The notes: generated by a model from the letters alone, not told the origin. A DNA stretch of 64,000 nt from Tricholoma matsutake (GCA_026075535.2 AP026550.1:2542001-2606000); one strand, 5' to 3'. Positions 1-11,700 are shown, counted from the stretch's first letter. Translations and numbers: made by a program.

Positions 1-3000
1 GTTGCCCTTATAAGTACCATCAATGCTGAAGTACCTATGCCAAGGGAGACTCCTCCTCGAGTGAAGGTCGAAGAGGTACCAGATGAGGAACTACTGGCAG
101 ACACAGGCATGGAAATATGAGCAATGGAAGAAACCCACGAACAGGATGCGACGGACATCCTGATCGCACATGTATGAGGAGAACCAGTCATTGGCATATT
201 CAAACCACCAGAAGAACCACTCCTGACCAAGGAACACCGAGGACCAACCCATACATACACATGGAAAACAAACATGATTTCCAGGCTCACAAAAAGCAAA
301 GACTCCCTGCAATATCTACTCTCGAATAGTGCATGGATCAGAGCAAAGACATCCATTTCCCAGCGACTTGCACATGAGCAAGATGAGGGAAAAGAGGCCA
401 GCAAGCAGACCCTGGACGACCTACTACCACTGGAAAGGTATTTGAGAAAGCTGCATCTGAGTGATTCCCGGAATCAAAACCGTGGGATCATGTGATCGAC
501 TTGAAGGAAGGCTTTGTACCAAAGGATTGCAAAGTCTACCCACTGACACCGAAAGAACAAGGGAAACTCAATGAGTTTCTAGATGAAAACCTGGAGAAAG
601 GATACATCCAACCATCGAAATCACCCATGGCATCCCCATTCTTTTTCATGTCAAAGAAGGACTCTGACGCTCTACGACCTTGCCAAGACTATCGCTATCT
701 GAACAAAGGAACGATCCAGAACAACTACCCCCTGCCACTGATCAGAGACCTCTTGGACAAGCTGAAAGAAGCGAGATTTTTGATGAAACTTGATATTTGA
801 TGGGGATATCATAACATACGGATAAAGAAAGGAGACAAGTGGAAGGCAGCATTCAAGACTAACCGAGGGCTATTTGAGCCAATGGTGATGTTGTTTGGGC
901 TGTGCAACTCACCAGCAACATTCCAGGCCATGATGAACGATCTCTTCTGAGACATGTTAGATGAAGGATGGCTCATCATCTATATGGACGACATCCTGAT
1001 CTTCTTGAAGATGGAAGAAGAACACTGGATAAGGACTGAAAGGGTCCTCGAACGACTACGACAATGTGATCTCTACCTGAAAATAGAGAAATGCAAGTTC
1101 AATGTGCAAGAAGTTGACTTCTTGGGCATGATCATCAGGCCCAACGAACTTGCAATGGACAACACGAAGCTGGCTGGGATCAAGGACTGGCCCATGCCAA
1201 AGACAGTGAAGGATGTAAGATTCTTCCTAGGATTTGGAAACTTCTATCGAAGATTCATCGGACACTTCATGGATCTGGCCAGACTGCTGAATGATTTGAC
1301 GAAGAAGAACCAGAAATTCGAATGGACAAACAACTGCCAACAGTCGTTTGATGCACTAAAAAAGAAGTTCAATGAAGCCCCAGTACTGCTGATGCCAGAT
1401 GCAACAAAACCATTTGTGGTGGAATCAGACGCCTCAAAATTTGCGACAGGCGCAGTACTCAGACAACAGAATGCCAACAGAGACTGGCACCCATGCGGTT
1501 ACATCTCACATTCTTTCAATGAAGCTGAAAGAAATTACGAGATATACAACAGGGAACTACTGGGAGTAATCCGAGCGCTAGAGACATGGAGACACTACCT
1601 ACAGGGGACACCATTCCCTGTGATGGTACTATCCGATCACAAGAACCTGACGTACTTCCATCAGGCACAGAAACTGAACCAATGACAGGCTAGATGGAGC
1701 ATCTATCTGTCACAATTCGACCTGAAGCTACAACATGTACCAGGATCACAGATGGTACAATCTGATGCCCTATCGAGGAGAGCAGATCATATAGCTGAAG
1801 AAGACACTGACAACAAGGACAAGACCATCCTTGCAGATGAATTATTCATGAAAACAATCGACCCTGAACTCCAGGGAGCCCTGGTCTCAGCAATAATGAA
1901 GGATGACCTCGTAAATGATGCTTTACGAGCCCTGAAGAACAATGGAAACCCCCCAATCAAGTCTGCATTGGAGGACTGGAAATTCAAAGACAGCCTGCTC
2001 TTTTCCAAAGACAGATGCTACATGCCACAGGATGAAACCCTCCGCTGAGCGATCATACAGAAATACCATGACAGCATCATGACAGGGCACCCTGGACAAT
2101 GGCAGACAATCAAACTGATCCAACAAGACTACTGGTGGCCAGGAATGGCCAACTTCATAAAGAAGTACATTGAAGGCTGCACAAAGTGCCAGCAAATGAA
2201 GATCAACACACACCCGACAACCCCACCACCGACACCGATATCATCCAATGCCAGCAGACCATTCAAGCTGGTATCAACAGATTTCATTACAGACCTACCC
2301 ATAATAAACAGATTTGACTCTATCATGGTCATGGTAGACCATGGTCTTACGAAGGGGGTAATTTTTATCCCTTGCGTGAAGATGATCGATGGACTTGGCG
2401 CTGCAGACCTTTACCTGCACCATGTATACACAAGATTTGGACTCCCTGGAAGAATCATCTCAGACAGAGACCCTCAATTCACATCCAAACTCTTCCAAGA
2501 ACTCAGACAACTGCTCGGAATCAAGTTATCCATGAGCACTGCCTATCACCCCCAGACTGATGGAGAAATGGAGCAAGTAAACCAAGAGCTAGAGGTTTAC
2601 CTTCACATGTTCTGTTTGAACAAACCAGAAGATTGAGAGTGTTATCTCCCAACAGCAGAATTCATGCATAACCAGAAGACGCACTCCACAGTAAAATATT
2701 CACTGTTTTACTTGATGATGGGATATCAACCACGTGCTATCCCCACCCCTTATGAAAAGATGAATGTGCCGGCCGCCGAACAGAGAATCCAAGAACTTCT
2801 CTCCGGGAGAAGGGAAGCTCTTGTCACACACAAACTGGCCAGACAGGCTATGGCTGCCCAAACGAAAGGGCAATATGAACCATTCAAGGTTGGAGAGCAA
2901 GTATGGCTCGACTCCAAGAACCTGAAGATTGGCCACCCAATGAGAAAATTGGTGCCAAAATGAGAAGGGCCCTTCATGATCAAAGATGCCCTGTCGAGAA

Positions 3001-3308
3001 TGACATACCAACTGAGACTGCCACTGAGATGGAAGATCCACCCAGTCTTCCATGTGGCTTTACTCACATGATACCATGAGAACGACACTCATGGGCAAAA
3101 CTTCCTGACTCCACCACCTGACCTCGTGGAAGGAGAAAATGAATACGAGGTGGAAGCGATCATCGCACACAAGAAGCATGGCAAGACACGCCATTACCTC
3201 ATGAAATGGGTTGACTACCCAACATCCAAAAACACATGGGAACCCAAATTGAACTTGAAGAATGCCCCCGAGATCCTGACAGCATATAAGAAGAGGTATC
3301 ACCTCTGA
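1..3308 (+). pseudogene. Decayed gypsy A pol: RT, RNase H, integrase, chromodomain
   Basis: Retrotransposon polyprotein that would copy and integrate the element. A charged N-terminal region (1-435) is followed, after a small indel near 436 that changes frame, by one reading frame from 492 to 3308. Visible parts are RT fingers (492-800, PMASPFFF), the RT core with YMDD (about 984), RNase H (about 1420-1680, [13 protein letters not shown]), the integrase zinc finger (2130-2205), the core with D, D and QTDGEMEQVNQE (2280-2600) and a chromodomain (3126-3308). The frame is broken by TGA at about 798, 948, 1683, 2046, 2634, 2961 and 3069. Most of these sit where relatives have arginine, which fits CGA to TGA change. 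No protease motif is present in the visible part. Confidence 0.9.
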
Positions 3309-3358
3309 CAAAAACCCAAAACCCCCCCCCCCTTTTCCACTACGACACTCCCAAAAAG

Positions 3359-4083
3359 ATGCCTGCTGAATGACGATTCACCCGACAATACCTATGAGAC
3401 TGATCAAATGCTGATGCCCTTTGCATTCACCTTGCCCACGACCCACCGAAATACCATCTTGCCAGGATGTGCTTCTACTATGCGAGCACAATCGAACAGA
3501 TGGAACAAAATCTAGAAGAAGCGATGAACAATACAGACGCCCTGGGGATTGAACAGACGATCCAAGAGATGATTGCACCATGGTCAGACAGACCGAGAAT
3601 AGCTGAGGAAAGACCTCACACCCCCTTAGATTGACACAGATGGCCACCAACCTTGCTCTTGCCATTTAGTGAGCAGAGCAACAGAGACGAATGATGAGCT
3701 CCCTCTGGAGACTCCTCCCATTCTATGAAGAACCCGAAGATCATGCCTAGGGCACCCGAAATAATTGATCTGACCACCCCTGAACCTGAACCAAAGACCA
3801 CCCAACCGCCTTGGTCCCCTCCACACATGAGACATGCCAGATGCTTCATCTGCCAGCAGATAGCTCACTTTGGCCTGATTTGCCAATGATATGTTTGCAG
3901 GTATTGCAAACAGTGAGGCCCTGGACATTATAGGATGAACTGCCCAGAGAAACCTCAGAAAGATCGAGAGATCGAACAGAGAGAAGTTGAGCACAGACAG
4001 CAGCTCTTCTTTGACTCAGGATATGATGATTTTGATGATGATGCAATGGGAAACATGATGGGAGAACCCTACAGAAGGATTTA
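3359..4083 (+). pseudogene. Element A ORF3 with two zinc knuckles, downstream of the chromodomain
   Basis: Starting from the ATG at 3359, one frame reads through to TAA at 4081-4083, interrupted by several TGA codons. It contains a helical, glutamine-rich segment (about 3470-3620), a proline-rich linker and a zinc knuckle CFICQQIAHFGLIC (CX2CX4HX4C, from 3842). A second finger follows, CRYC...GHYRMNC (about 3895-3945, CX2CX6HX4C), then an acidic tail. Zinc knuckles of this kind normally lie in Gag, upstream of pol. Here the module lies 3' of the chromodomain in the same orientation. I do not recognise a named family. It could be a displaced Gag/nucleocapsid or an acquired extra ORF. Confidence 0.55.
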
Positions 4084-4123
4084 AGAAGCGAGGCCAAGAT
4101 GATGGCATGACAAGAACAGACCC

Positions 4124-4222
4124 ATGCTCTCAGGAATCACAATCCTCACCATCGTCATTGGCACAACCCTGGCTGCAGTGGCAGCCCTAACCTTTGCATT
4201 TTGCCTCTACGCAATCTTCTGA
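4124..4222 (+). pseudogene. Hydrophobic membrane-type segment downstream of ORF3
   Basis: In the same frame as ORF3, after its TAA, an ATG at 4124 begins a 32-residue stretch that is almost wholly hydrophobic (MLSGITILTIVIG..., ending LYAIF) before TGA at 4220. It looks like one transmembrane helix. Whether it was once the C-terminus of ORF3 or a separate small ORF is not clear. The equivalent zone of element D is replaced by a minisatellite, so comparison there is not possible. Confidence 0.4.
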
Positions 4223-4492
4223 CCAAGACCCGAACCCCCAATTACAGACATTGAATTTGCCATCCTGCAATGACCCCCTTTCAATGACACCACCAACTCC
4301 TTGACACCACTGCCTAGGGCAGCACAAACTAGAAGAACCTGATCATAGTCCGAGTTCAGACACAAATTATTCCTCCACCGCACCTCTCAACTCCAACCCG
4401 CCCACATATCCAGACCACAACTGATCAGACCATGGAGGAGAGACAAAGATTTAGGTCGAAGTGTGCAACTTTTGACCATAGCAAGGGGGTAA

Positions 4493-5157
4493 TGTTACAA
4501 TTTTCCTTGTAACTCATGGAACCTGACCGACCCAACGCACCTGATGATCCCCTCCGGACAGGAAGCACTCCCTGATTCATGCTTAGAGCATACCCTTGAC
4601 ACCAGACACACACATGACGCATGCTGACAACATGCATTCGATCCCCTTCCCATGGAAGGCACCCCTGACGCATGGTGACTCCATGCACCTGAACCCATTC
4701 CCACACATGCTGTGATATGACAGCCCTTTGACATGAGGTCCGTGACATTGGACTCTCACGATTGACATGCTGCGCCGCAGCAATCTGTGACATCGGATGC
4801 CTCATGCAAGGCATGAGGCTTATTGTTTCTATTCTTACCTGATACACATCTACCTTTCCGATTGGACGATAAGGACCTCCCTCTTAGTATAAGTACTGCG
4901 ACTCGTAGTAGGGATGTCCTTAGTTTAGATCTAGGCAATCTACAGCCTTAACTTGTGAACTTGTGAACTTACTCGAAACCACTAAGGAATCCCCTTAGTG
5001 CATGAACCTGAACAACTCTATGCAGAAGGCCTGCTAGAGTGCACTATCCATCTTATGTCGGACGCTCCGAGTGAGACTAGTGCTGAATGACTTGTCAAGG
5101 AAACACCTTGTCAAACGACATCGACTAGATCAAGTGGTTGAGGCTTCGCCCTTAACA
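4493..5157 (+). repeat. 3' LTR of gypsy A
   Basis: The LTR starts TGTTACAATTTTCC directly after the polypurine tract and ends CGCCCTTAACA. The same 0.6-0.67 kb sequence occurs inverted at 37510-38155 and 43952-44552 as the LTRs of element D, which fixes both ends. Confidence 0.88.
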
Positions 5158-5265
5158 ACAAGAGCAAGAGGCAAGTCTTATTGTCTCCTATCACCTAAGT
5201 TATAAGTACATGCTGTGTATGTTTACTGTGTCATGTGACTACAGTTCAGATTGCTGTTCCCAACA
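5158..5265 (-). repeat. Start of copia 3' LTR, truncated by gypsy A
   Basis: The complement starts TGTTGGGAACAGC and matches 20981-21085 over about 105 bp with scattered substitutions. The match stops at the junction with the gypsy A LTR. Confidence 0.8.
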
Positions 5266-5277
5266 CTCCCCCTCAAG

Positions 5278-5529
5278 GGGGTGAGATGGCTCAATGGTTA
5301 ACTCCATCATCTCATTCAGGGGGACATACCCTTGCACTCTTGGTTTGAACCCTGACTCCTCCAAAGAGTTTAGTGGGTATTGCTGAAAGACAGTGGAGTC
5401 CCACACTACCATTAATGGTGTGCATAAAAGCATTCTCTTCGGCTGGTGTCCTCCTAGATGTGCATCTTATGTGTAGTTGGAGTTGACCGCAGGCTTTGGG
5501 CTCAAACCAGTTACCAAAAAAACAAAAAA
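5278..5529 (+). mobile_element. tRNA-derived SINE with 15-bp target duplication
   Basis: A 252-bp element is bounded by perfect 15-bp direct repeats ACACTCCCCCTCAAG (5263-5277 and 5530-5544). It has RNA polymerase III-type boxes: A box TGGCTCAATGG (5287-5297) and B box GGTTTGAACCC (5342-5352). A tRNA-unrelated body follows, then an A-rich tail (5512-5529). Long variable target duplications and an A-rich tail are typical of LINE-mobilised SINEs. It sits in the 3' untranslated end of the copia element. Confidence 0.85.
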
Positions 5530-5930
5530 ACACTCCCCCTCAAGCCAATGCTAGTCCCATTTCTCAAAGGTGCTTCTGGAATCTCAGATGTGGCAACTGC
5601 TTTGTTAATATGTCTGGGTCTCAACAACTCTCAATGACAAGGATTTGATCTTTGATGGCATTTCTCACCCAATGCCACCTTGTTGCAATATGTTTTGATC
5701 ACTTATGATACTGTGGGTTTGTTGCCATTGCAATGGATCTGTCATTGTCGCCTTTTATGAGACTGGGTGCCATCTGTGTGTACCCTAGTTTTTCATAAAG
5801 GTTTCTCAGCCAGCAAACTTCATGTCCTGCTTCAGAAAGGGTGACATATTCTCCCTCTGTTGATGACAGGGCAATCATCATCTGTTTCTTGGATCTCCAT
5901 GTTATACATAGCTCCTCCATTTGCAATGAA

Positions 5931-6568
5931 TAAGGCAAGGCAGGGGTATACCCTTGTGTTTTTGGGCTAAGAGTATGAGGGGTAAGGGTAGGGGTTTGGA
6001 AGTTCATGCCAGGGGTATGCTTATGTAAGAATATCATTTGATTTTTTCAGCTACAAATTCAGATTTTGGGATTGTCCAACATGATAATGGCTTTCATATG
6101 TTAATAAGAGGTATTAATATGTGACATTAATAGTAAATACAATAGTTATCAACACTTTTCAAATGAATTTTGCTCTAAATATGTTGATTTTGTGCCAAAC
6201 CCTTGTACCCTTTGTTAGAAATGCAGAAAAGATGACCAGACTGGGGATCGAACCCAGGCCCTCCTGGACATATACCAGATGCTCTGACCAACTGAGCTAT
6301 CAGGTCTTATAGGGTTCAACAGAACAAGGATACTATATAACCAGACATGGATTGCTACAACTATCACATCACTTGTGTGTGTGTGCAAACCATGGTCTGT
6401 TAACCACTGATTAAGCAGTGACAGATTATATAATCCAACACCCTTGACAAACCCTCCATACCCTTGGCAACCCTTATATGCATACCCTTACCCCTAAGGG
6501 CAGGGTGTTCAGGGGTAGGGGTAAGGGTATGAGATTTGACACCCAGGGGTAGCCCCTGCCTTGCCCTA
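5931..6568. mobile_element. hAT-like non-autonomous element 1
   Basis: A 638-bp insertion in the copia RNase H reading frame is flanked by perfect 8-bp duplications GCAATGAA (5923-5930 and 6569-6576). It has 16-bp inverted ends TA(A/G)GGCAAGGCAGGGG. An 8-bp duplication with TA...TA ends fits the hAT superfamily. There is no transposase ORF. The interior carries a tRNA-like sequence at 6233-6306. Confidence 0.8.
6233..6306 (-). tRNA. tRNA-like sequence (probable pseudo-tRNA) inside hAT-like element 1
   Basis: The minus strand folds as a 74-nt cloverleaf. The acceptor arm GACCTGA/TCTGGTC has one U:U mismatch. The D arm is GCTC...GAGC, the anticodon stem TCTGG/CCAGG, the variable loop 5 nt, and the T arm CTGGG TTCGATC CCCAG. 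A TTTT tract, like a polymerase III terminator, follows the 3' end. The anticodon loop TATATGT would give UAU (Ile), but position 33 is A instead of the nearly invariant U. A working host tRNA is therefore doubtful; a captured or SINE-type tRNA is more likely. Confidence 0.55.
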
Positions 6569-6786
6569 GCAATGAAGACATATCCAGAGGTTGACTTGTA
6601 GTCATCTGTGTTCATGTATGCAGGGTCTGAGTATCCAAAGAAAACATTTGTGTTTTCGCTTGATGTTGGGGATGCTGTGTACTTGATACTATGGGTTCTT
6701 GTGCCCAAAAGGTAATGCAGTATCTGCTTTAGTGCTCCAGTATGTTGGAGGCTCAGATTTGCAGTGTAAGCTGCTAACCTAGTGTT

Positions 6787-7022
6787 GCTGCAGCTTAAGC
6801 TGACTTAAGCTGAGGTTTTTTGCTATCTTGGGAAATAAATTACCTAAAATTACCAAAATATTTGAGGAGCTAGATCCCATCAAAAGCTGAGGGGTCTCCT
6901 GCCAACTCTAAGTGGTTGGAGAAGCCATTCCTGAGATATTTAAATGGCTTTGAAATGGCTCTATAAAATGGCTTGGCTTGAGCTGTTTCAAAGCTGCTTA
7001 CATATCTCAGGAATGGCTTCTC
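6787..7022. other. Non-coding spacer with a 21-bp inverted repeat next to the marY1-like LTR
   Basis: The copia RNase H homology stops near 6787. The next 236 bp are non-coding and end in a perfect inverted repeat: arms 6919-6939 and 7002-7022, beginning GAGAAGCCATTCCTGAGATA, with a 62-bp loop rich in ATGGCTT repeats. The outer arm ends exactly at the first base of the LTR. It may be a remnant of another small insertion. Confidence 0.5.
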
Positions 7023-7448
7023 TGTAAGGGGACTAGGGGGGTGCCCTGTGTGTTTTTCCTATTTTTTATGTTTGTCCCATATTTTTCCCCACCTCATTTC
7101 CTTCTATTCTTCATTTTCTATGATTTTTCTGGATTTTATTACTAATTTTCCCTTGCTATCATGTTTGTATATGTTGACACTTTTATATTTAGAGGCGGAG
7201 TACCCCTTCCGACACATACCCCTTGGTATGATGTCATTCGGTGGCCTTGATCCGCCTATCTCCGCCTTTTTCTATTTTTAGGTTATATTTGATTTTTGTC
7301 GTCTTCACATATACTGGGCATCAGCAAGGGGATCCTTAGAGTTTTCTCTTCGGATTTCCCTTTGCTAGGTGCGCCCCCAATCCCTGTATTATGTAGCATA
7401 ATTTTAACTTCGGATTTCCCTTTGCTAGAGGCTCAGGTTGCCCTTATA
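7023..7448 (+). repeat. 5' LTR of marY1-like element
   Basis: Begins TGTAAGGG and ends CCCTTATA. About 98% identical to 12644-13069. Confidence 0.92.
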
Positions 7449-7578
7449 GTAGAAAACTCTCCCCTAAGGCCCGAAAATCGCGAACGCGCTGCCCAAAATA
7501 GGCAGGTACAGACTGGACGACGCTTCCCAAAGCTCCACAGAGTCCCTACACACTGTTCCAGATACTCTCGCCTTTATC

Positions 7579-8733
7579 ATGCCGCCATTTTCGCCAAACG
7601 CGCTCCCTAGCGACATGGACACATCAGAACGCTTTGACGCGCTTGAAAGCGACATTTCCAGAATGCGCACGCAAATCGACTCGCTTAAATCTACGATTGA
7701 AAACTTCGTTAGGACCCTCCAGGCTAACCCTACGACTAATAGTTCCCCCTTCACGACTCCAAGCGCACCCAACAACGACGTTTTGCCAAATGCATCCACT
7801 AAGGAACGTGCCCAGATCAAACTGTCCCCCCCCGCCAAATTTAATGGTGCACGTGCGCAGGGACATGCATTCCTTAATTCCTGTGAGTTATACATTAGTC
7901 TCCAGTCACATCAATTCATCGATGAGGCTGCAAAAATTTATTGGGCCTTCACATACATGAAATCTGAACGCGCCTATCTCTATGTGGACCGTATCCTACG
8001 TCAAACTAAAGAACTCGGTTCTCTACCTTTCTCCACTTGGGGTGACTTTCAAGCTGAGTTTGTATGCCACTTCTGCCCCCTCAATGAACGCCACCGAGCA
8101 GTGACACGACTTGAGTCATCCACTTACCACCAGGGACGTCAATCCGTGGACGACTATATCGATGAGTTCAAGGATTTGGTGGACATGGCAGGGTATGGGA
8201 GTGGGTTACCAGTGGTGGTGAAGTTCCGACGGGGGCTCAACCGAGAAATTCAGGACCAGATTGCACAGATGTTGGAAGGGTGCCCAGCGGACGATGATAT
8301 CCTTGCTTGGTATGAAGCTGCTTCACTCTGTGACGAGAACCGACTCACAAATGCGGCGTTTAATGCTGCATTCCATGCTCCAACTACCACTCATACACCC
8401 TACACCTTCAATCGAAGCCTCCCCCGCCCTAACCCCATTCCTGCTCATCAAACTCCCACACCAGCCGTCAATGTCCCAGTACCAATGGATGTTGATGCAG
8501 CCCGCAGCCGTGCACGTAAGTTGGATCTCTGCTACCGTTGTGGGGAACCTGGACACAGGGCTGGAGTGTGTCCCCATCATCAGGATATCCGCATGCTCAC
8601 CCCCGAGGGACGAGATGAACTCCTGCAAGATTTGTTGGCACTTGTAGATGTTGAGGAAGCGAAGGATCAAGTTGCAGAGGAGGTTAAGCTGGAAGTTGTA
8701 GAGGAGCAGGATTTTCCTATTCGCAGCGAGTGA
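7579..8733 (+). CDS. Gag of marY1-like element
   Basis: A 384-residue open frame for the structural protein that would form the retrotransposon particle. A short coiled-coil N-terminus is followed by a retrotransposon Gag capsid-type domain (about residues 75-260, containing FCPLNERHRAVTRLE) and one zinc knuckle, CYRCGEPGHRAGVC, near residue 315. An acidic C-terminus follows. It ends at TGA 8731-8733. Pol follows in the -1 frame, open from 8688, so the two overlap by about 46 nt. I see no perfect slippery heptamer there. Confidence 0.88.
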   Translation: MPPFSPNALPSDMDTSERFDALESDISRMRTQIDSLKSTIENFVRTLQANPTTNSSPFTTPSAPNNDVLPNASTKERAQIKLSPPAKFNGARAQGHAFLNSCELYISLQSHQFIDEAAKIYWAFTYMKSERAYLYVDRILRQTKELGSLPFSTWGDFQAEFVCHFCPLNERHRAVTRLESSTYHQGRQSVDDYIDEFKDLVDMAGYGSGLPVVVKFRRGLNREIQDQIAQMLEGCPADDDILAWYEAASLCDENRLTNAAFNAAFHAPTTTHTPYTFNRSLPRPNPIPAHQTPTPAVNVPVPMDVDAARSRARKLDLCYRCGEPGHRAGVCPHHQDIRMLTPEGRDELLQDLLALVDVEEAKDQVAEEVKLEVVEEQDFPIRSE

Positions 8734-11700
8734 ATCGTACGCCCTCACTGCCTGTCCATAACCGCTTTGAAGTCTTGTCAGTTGAATCCCCAGAGAATGA
8801 ATCCATTTCTGTGACTGCTCCCCTCTCTGACCCTTCGAAGTTGGCTAAAGACGTACCTGCTCTCCCCATCTCTCCTTCTACTCCATGTCCCAAAATTAAA
8901 TCATGGGAGCGTAAACTACCACGCAAGTATATTGTGGCATCCACTCCCTCTGCACATTCCTTAAACCTAGCCATCGAACTGCAGACGACCGACACTGGAC
9001 AGATACTCGGTGTCTCTGCGCTCCTGGACTCTGGTGCGACTGGTCTCTTCATCGATTCCCATCTGGTACAACAACATCGTCTAAATACTCGCTCACTCTC
9101 ATGTCCGATACCTGTATATAATGTGGATGGATCCCCAAATGAAGCTGGTGCCATCCGAGAGGTTGCAGACCTGGTTCTCTGTTACAAAGATCATAGTGAG
9201 TGTGCCCTTTTTGCTGTCACTCAATTAGGAAAGCAAAAGGCGATTTTGGGATATCCATGGCTTTGAGACCATAACCCAGAGGTCGACTGGCGCACCGGGG
9301 AGGTTACCATGAGCCGATGTCCATCCCGCTGTTGGATGTGTTTCACAGAAGCCAGGCAAGAATGTCGTGGACAGAAGGCAGCAATACGACGAACTCAGAA
9401 GTGTCGTGCTGGACCCCTGCCTATACCTGAAGTGGAATTGGAAGGGGTTCCTGATCTAATGCCGGACTCGGATGATGATGATGAGGACCCAGAGGAAGTG
9501 GAGGAGGGTGATCGGATCTTCTACACTGCGATTTGCTCATCGCATGAGGTGTGTGCCACATCGAACATATCCCAACACCTTGCCGAGGCCTTCCACAAAA
9601 ACAACGCTGCTAAATCCTCTACTAACTCCTTACTCCCTCATCTCCATGAGTTTGAAGATGTGTTCTCCAAGGAGTCATTCGACTCTCTTCCTGCGCATAA
9701 GCCATGGGATCACGCGATCGAACTCACCCCCGGCGCAACCCCTTCATCCTGCAAGGTCTATCCTCTCTCTCCGGAGGAACAACGGCAGCTTGACCAGTTC
9801 ATCGACGAGCACCTGGCCTCTGGACGTATTTGACCATCGAAGTCACCCATGGCCTCTCCCTTTTTCTTTGTCAAGAAGAAGGATGGCTCACTTCGACCGG
9901 TTCAAGACTACAGAAGACTCAACAACATCATGGTCAAAAATCGCTACCCACTACCCCTCATCTCTGAACTTGTAAACCAGCTCCGTGGAGCCCGATACTT
10001 CACCAAGCTCGATGTCTGTTGGGGCTATAATAATGTGAGGATAAAGGAGGGAGATGAGTGGAAGGCAGCCTTTCGTACCAACCATGGTCTTTTTGAACTG
10101 CTTGTCATGTTCTTTGGCCTTACTAATAGCCCTGCCACCTTTCAGACCATGATGAACGACATCTTCCATGACCTCATCCTCGAAGGCATTGTCTGCATCT
10201 ATCTCGACGACATCCTCATCTTCACTCGCACGGTTGAAGAGCACCGTCGCATCACACGCCTCGTCCTAGAGTGACTTCGACGGTACAAACTCTACCTTCG
10301 TCAGGACAAATGCGAGTTCGAAAGGACCAAGATCGAGTACCTCAGCCTGATTATCTCGGAGGGTCAAGTGGAGATGGATCCTATCAAGGTAAATGGGGTC
10401 ACAGCTTGGCCGACGCCCACAAACAAGAAGGAGGTGCAGTCTTTCCTGGGCTTCATCAATTTTTATCGGCATTTTATCAAGGATTTCTCACATCATGCAC
10501 GACCACTGTTCGACTTGACAGGAAAGGAGGCATGGAGGTGGGATAATGCACAACAGGAGGCGTTCGAAAAGCTTAAGGAGATGGTCACTTCCACTCCCAT
10601 CCTTACCTTTGCTGACGATTCACGTCCTTTTCGTGTAGAAGCCGACAGTTCTGACTTTGCGACGGGCACTGTGTTGTCTCAGCAGTCTCCGGAGGACCAG
10701 AAGTGGCATCCTGTTGCGTTCTACTCCAAAAGCCTTAGTGCTGTAGAGAGAAACTACGAGATCCATGACAAGGAGATGTTGGCGATAATGCGTGCGCTTG
10801 AGGAGTGGCGACACTTCCTCAAGGGTGCCCAACACAAGGTGGAAATTTGGACGGATCACAAGAACCTCGAGTACTTCATGACGGCCAAGAAATTGAACCG
10901 TCGTCAAGCTCGTTGGTCCCTGTATCTATCTAGATTCAACTTCTCCTTGCACCACCATCCGGGTCGCAGCATGGGGAAGACCGATGCCCTATCCTGACGT
11001 GCAGACCATGGGGATGGCAGCGGTGACAACCAAAACATTGTGCTGTTGCAGCCAGACCTGTTCACCATTCGGGCACTGGAAGGCATCGCACCCCAGGGCA
11101 AGGAGCGGGACATTCTATGTGACATTCATCGCGCAAACCGTAGCGGTTTACATGAGGATGTTGTCGCCCGAGCTGTTAAAGTACTGAGGAAGGGATCGAC
11201 CCTTTCCTTACGTGCGGCAGAGTGGGCTGAAAAGGAGGACTTGTTGTATTTCAGGGATCGCATCTATGTTCCCAATGACCCAGACCTTCGCCGGCACATC
11301 ATATCCCAACACCATGACTCACAGATTGCTGGCCACCCCGGATGCTGGAAGACCTTGGAGCTCACCTCACGGAACTATTGGTGGCCACAAATGTCATGGC
11401 TCATTGGTCAGTATTGTCGCACTTGTGACCTTTGCTTACGCACCAAGGTCCCTCGTCGCAAGCCTATTGGTGAGCTACACCCTCTTCCTGTTCCAGAGAG
11501 TCATTGGGATGTCGTCAGCGTCGACTTTGTGGTGGAATTGCCAGAGTCAAACGGGTTTGATGCGGTGATGTGCACAGTTGACTCAGTGGGAAAACGCGCT
11601 CACTTCATTCCCACTCACACCACTGTCAGTGCCCTAGGTGCCGCTCGACTCTACCTCCACCACGTGTGGAAATTACATGGACTTCCTGGTGCCTTCCTCT

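Larger units (their letters stand above)
1..5157 (+). mobile_element. Ty3/gypsy chromovirus A (5' end outside window)
   Basis: The element runs from the window start through pol, chromodomain, an extra 3' open region, a polypurine tract (AGCAAGGGGGTAA, ending 4492) and a 3' LTR. Its relative, element D, lies on the minus strand at 37510-44552; by comparison about 385 bp of internal sequence plus the 5' LTR are missing to the left. It is inserted in the 3' LTR of a minus-strand copia element, whose sequence resumes at 5158. The left target duplication cannot be tested. Confidence 0.9.
5545..6786 (-). pseudogene. Copia RNase H and pol C-terminus, split by a hAT-like element
   Basis: The upstream part (6569-6786, minus) encodes LAAYTAN...LHYLLGTR, then GYSDPAY and DYKSTSGYVF, the copia RNase H N-terminal signature. 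After the 5931-6568 insertion the frame resumes with TWRSKKQ and ALSSTEGEYVTL (about 5900-5830) and ends near 5547. The tail has TGA codons at arginine positions. RNase H would remove the RNA strand during reverse transcription; it is not functional here. Confidence 0.88.

Noticed and set aside
492..3308. In-frame TGA codons could indicate a changed genetic code or readthrough
   Set aside because: The TGA codons sit at arginine positions in decayed elements only, TGA ends the nitronate monooxygenase, She3-like and copy 2 RING genes normally, and no known code reads TGA as arginine.
6233..6306. Functional host tRNA-Ile(UAU)
   Set aside because: Position 33 is not U, the acceptor stem has a mismatch, and the sequence lies inside a transposable element; kept only as tRNA-like.
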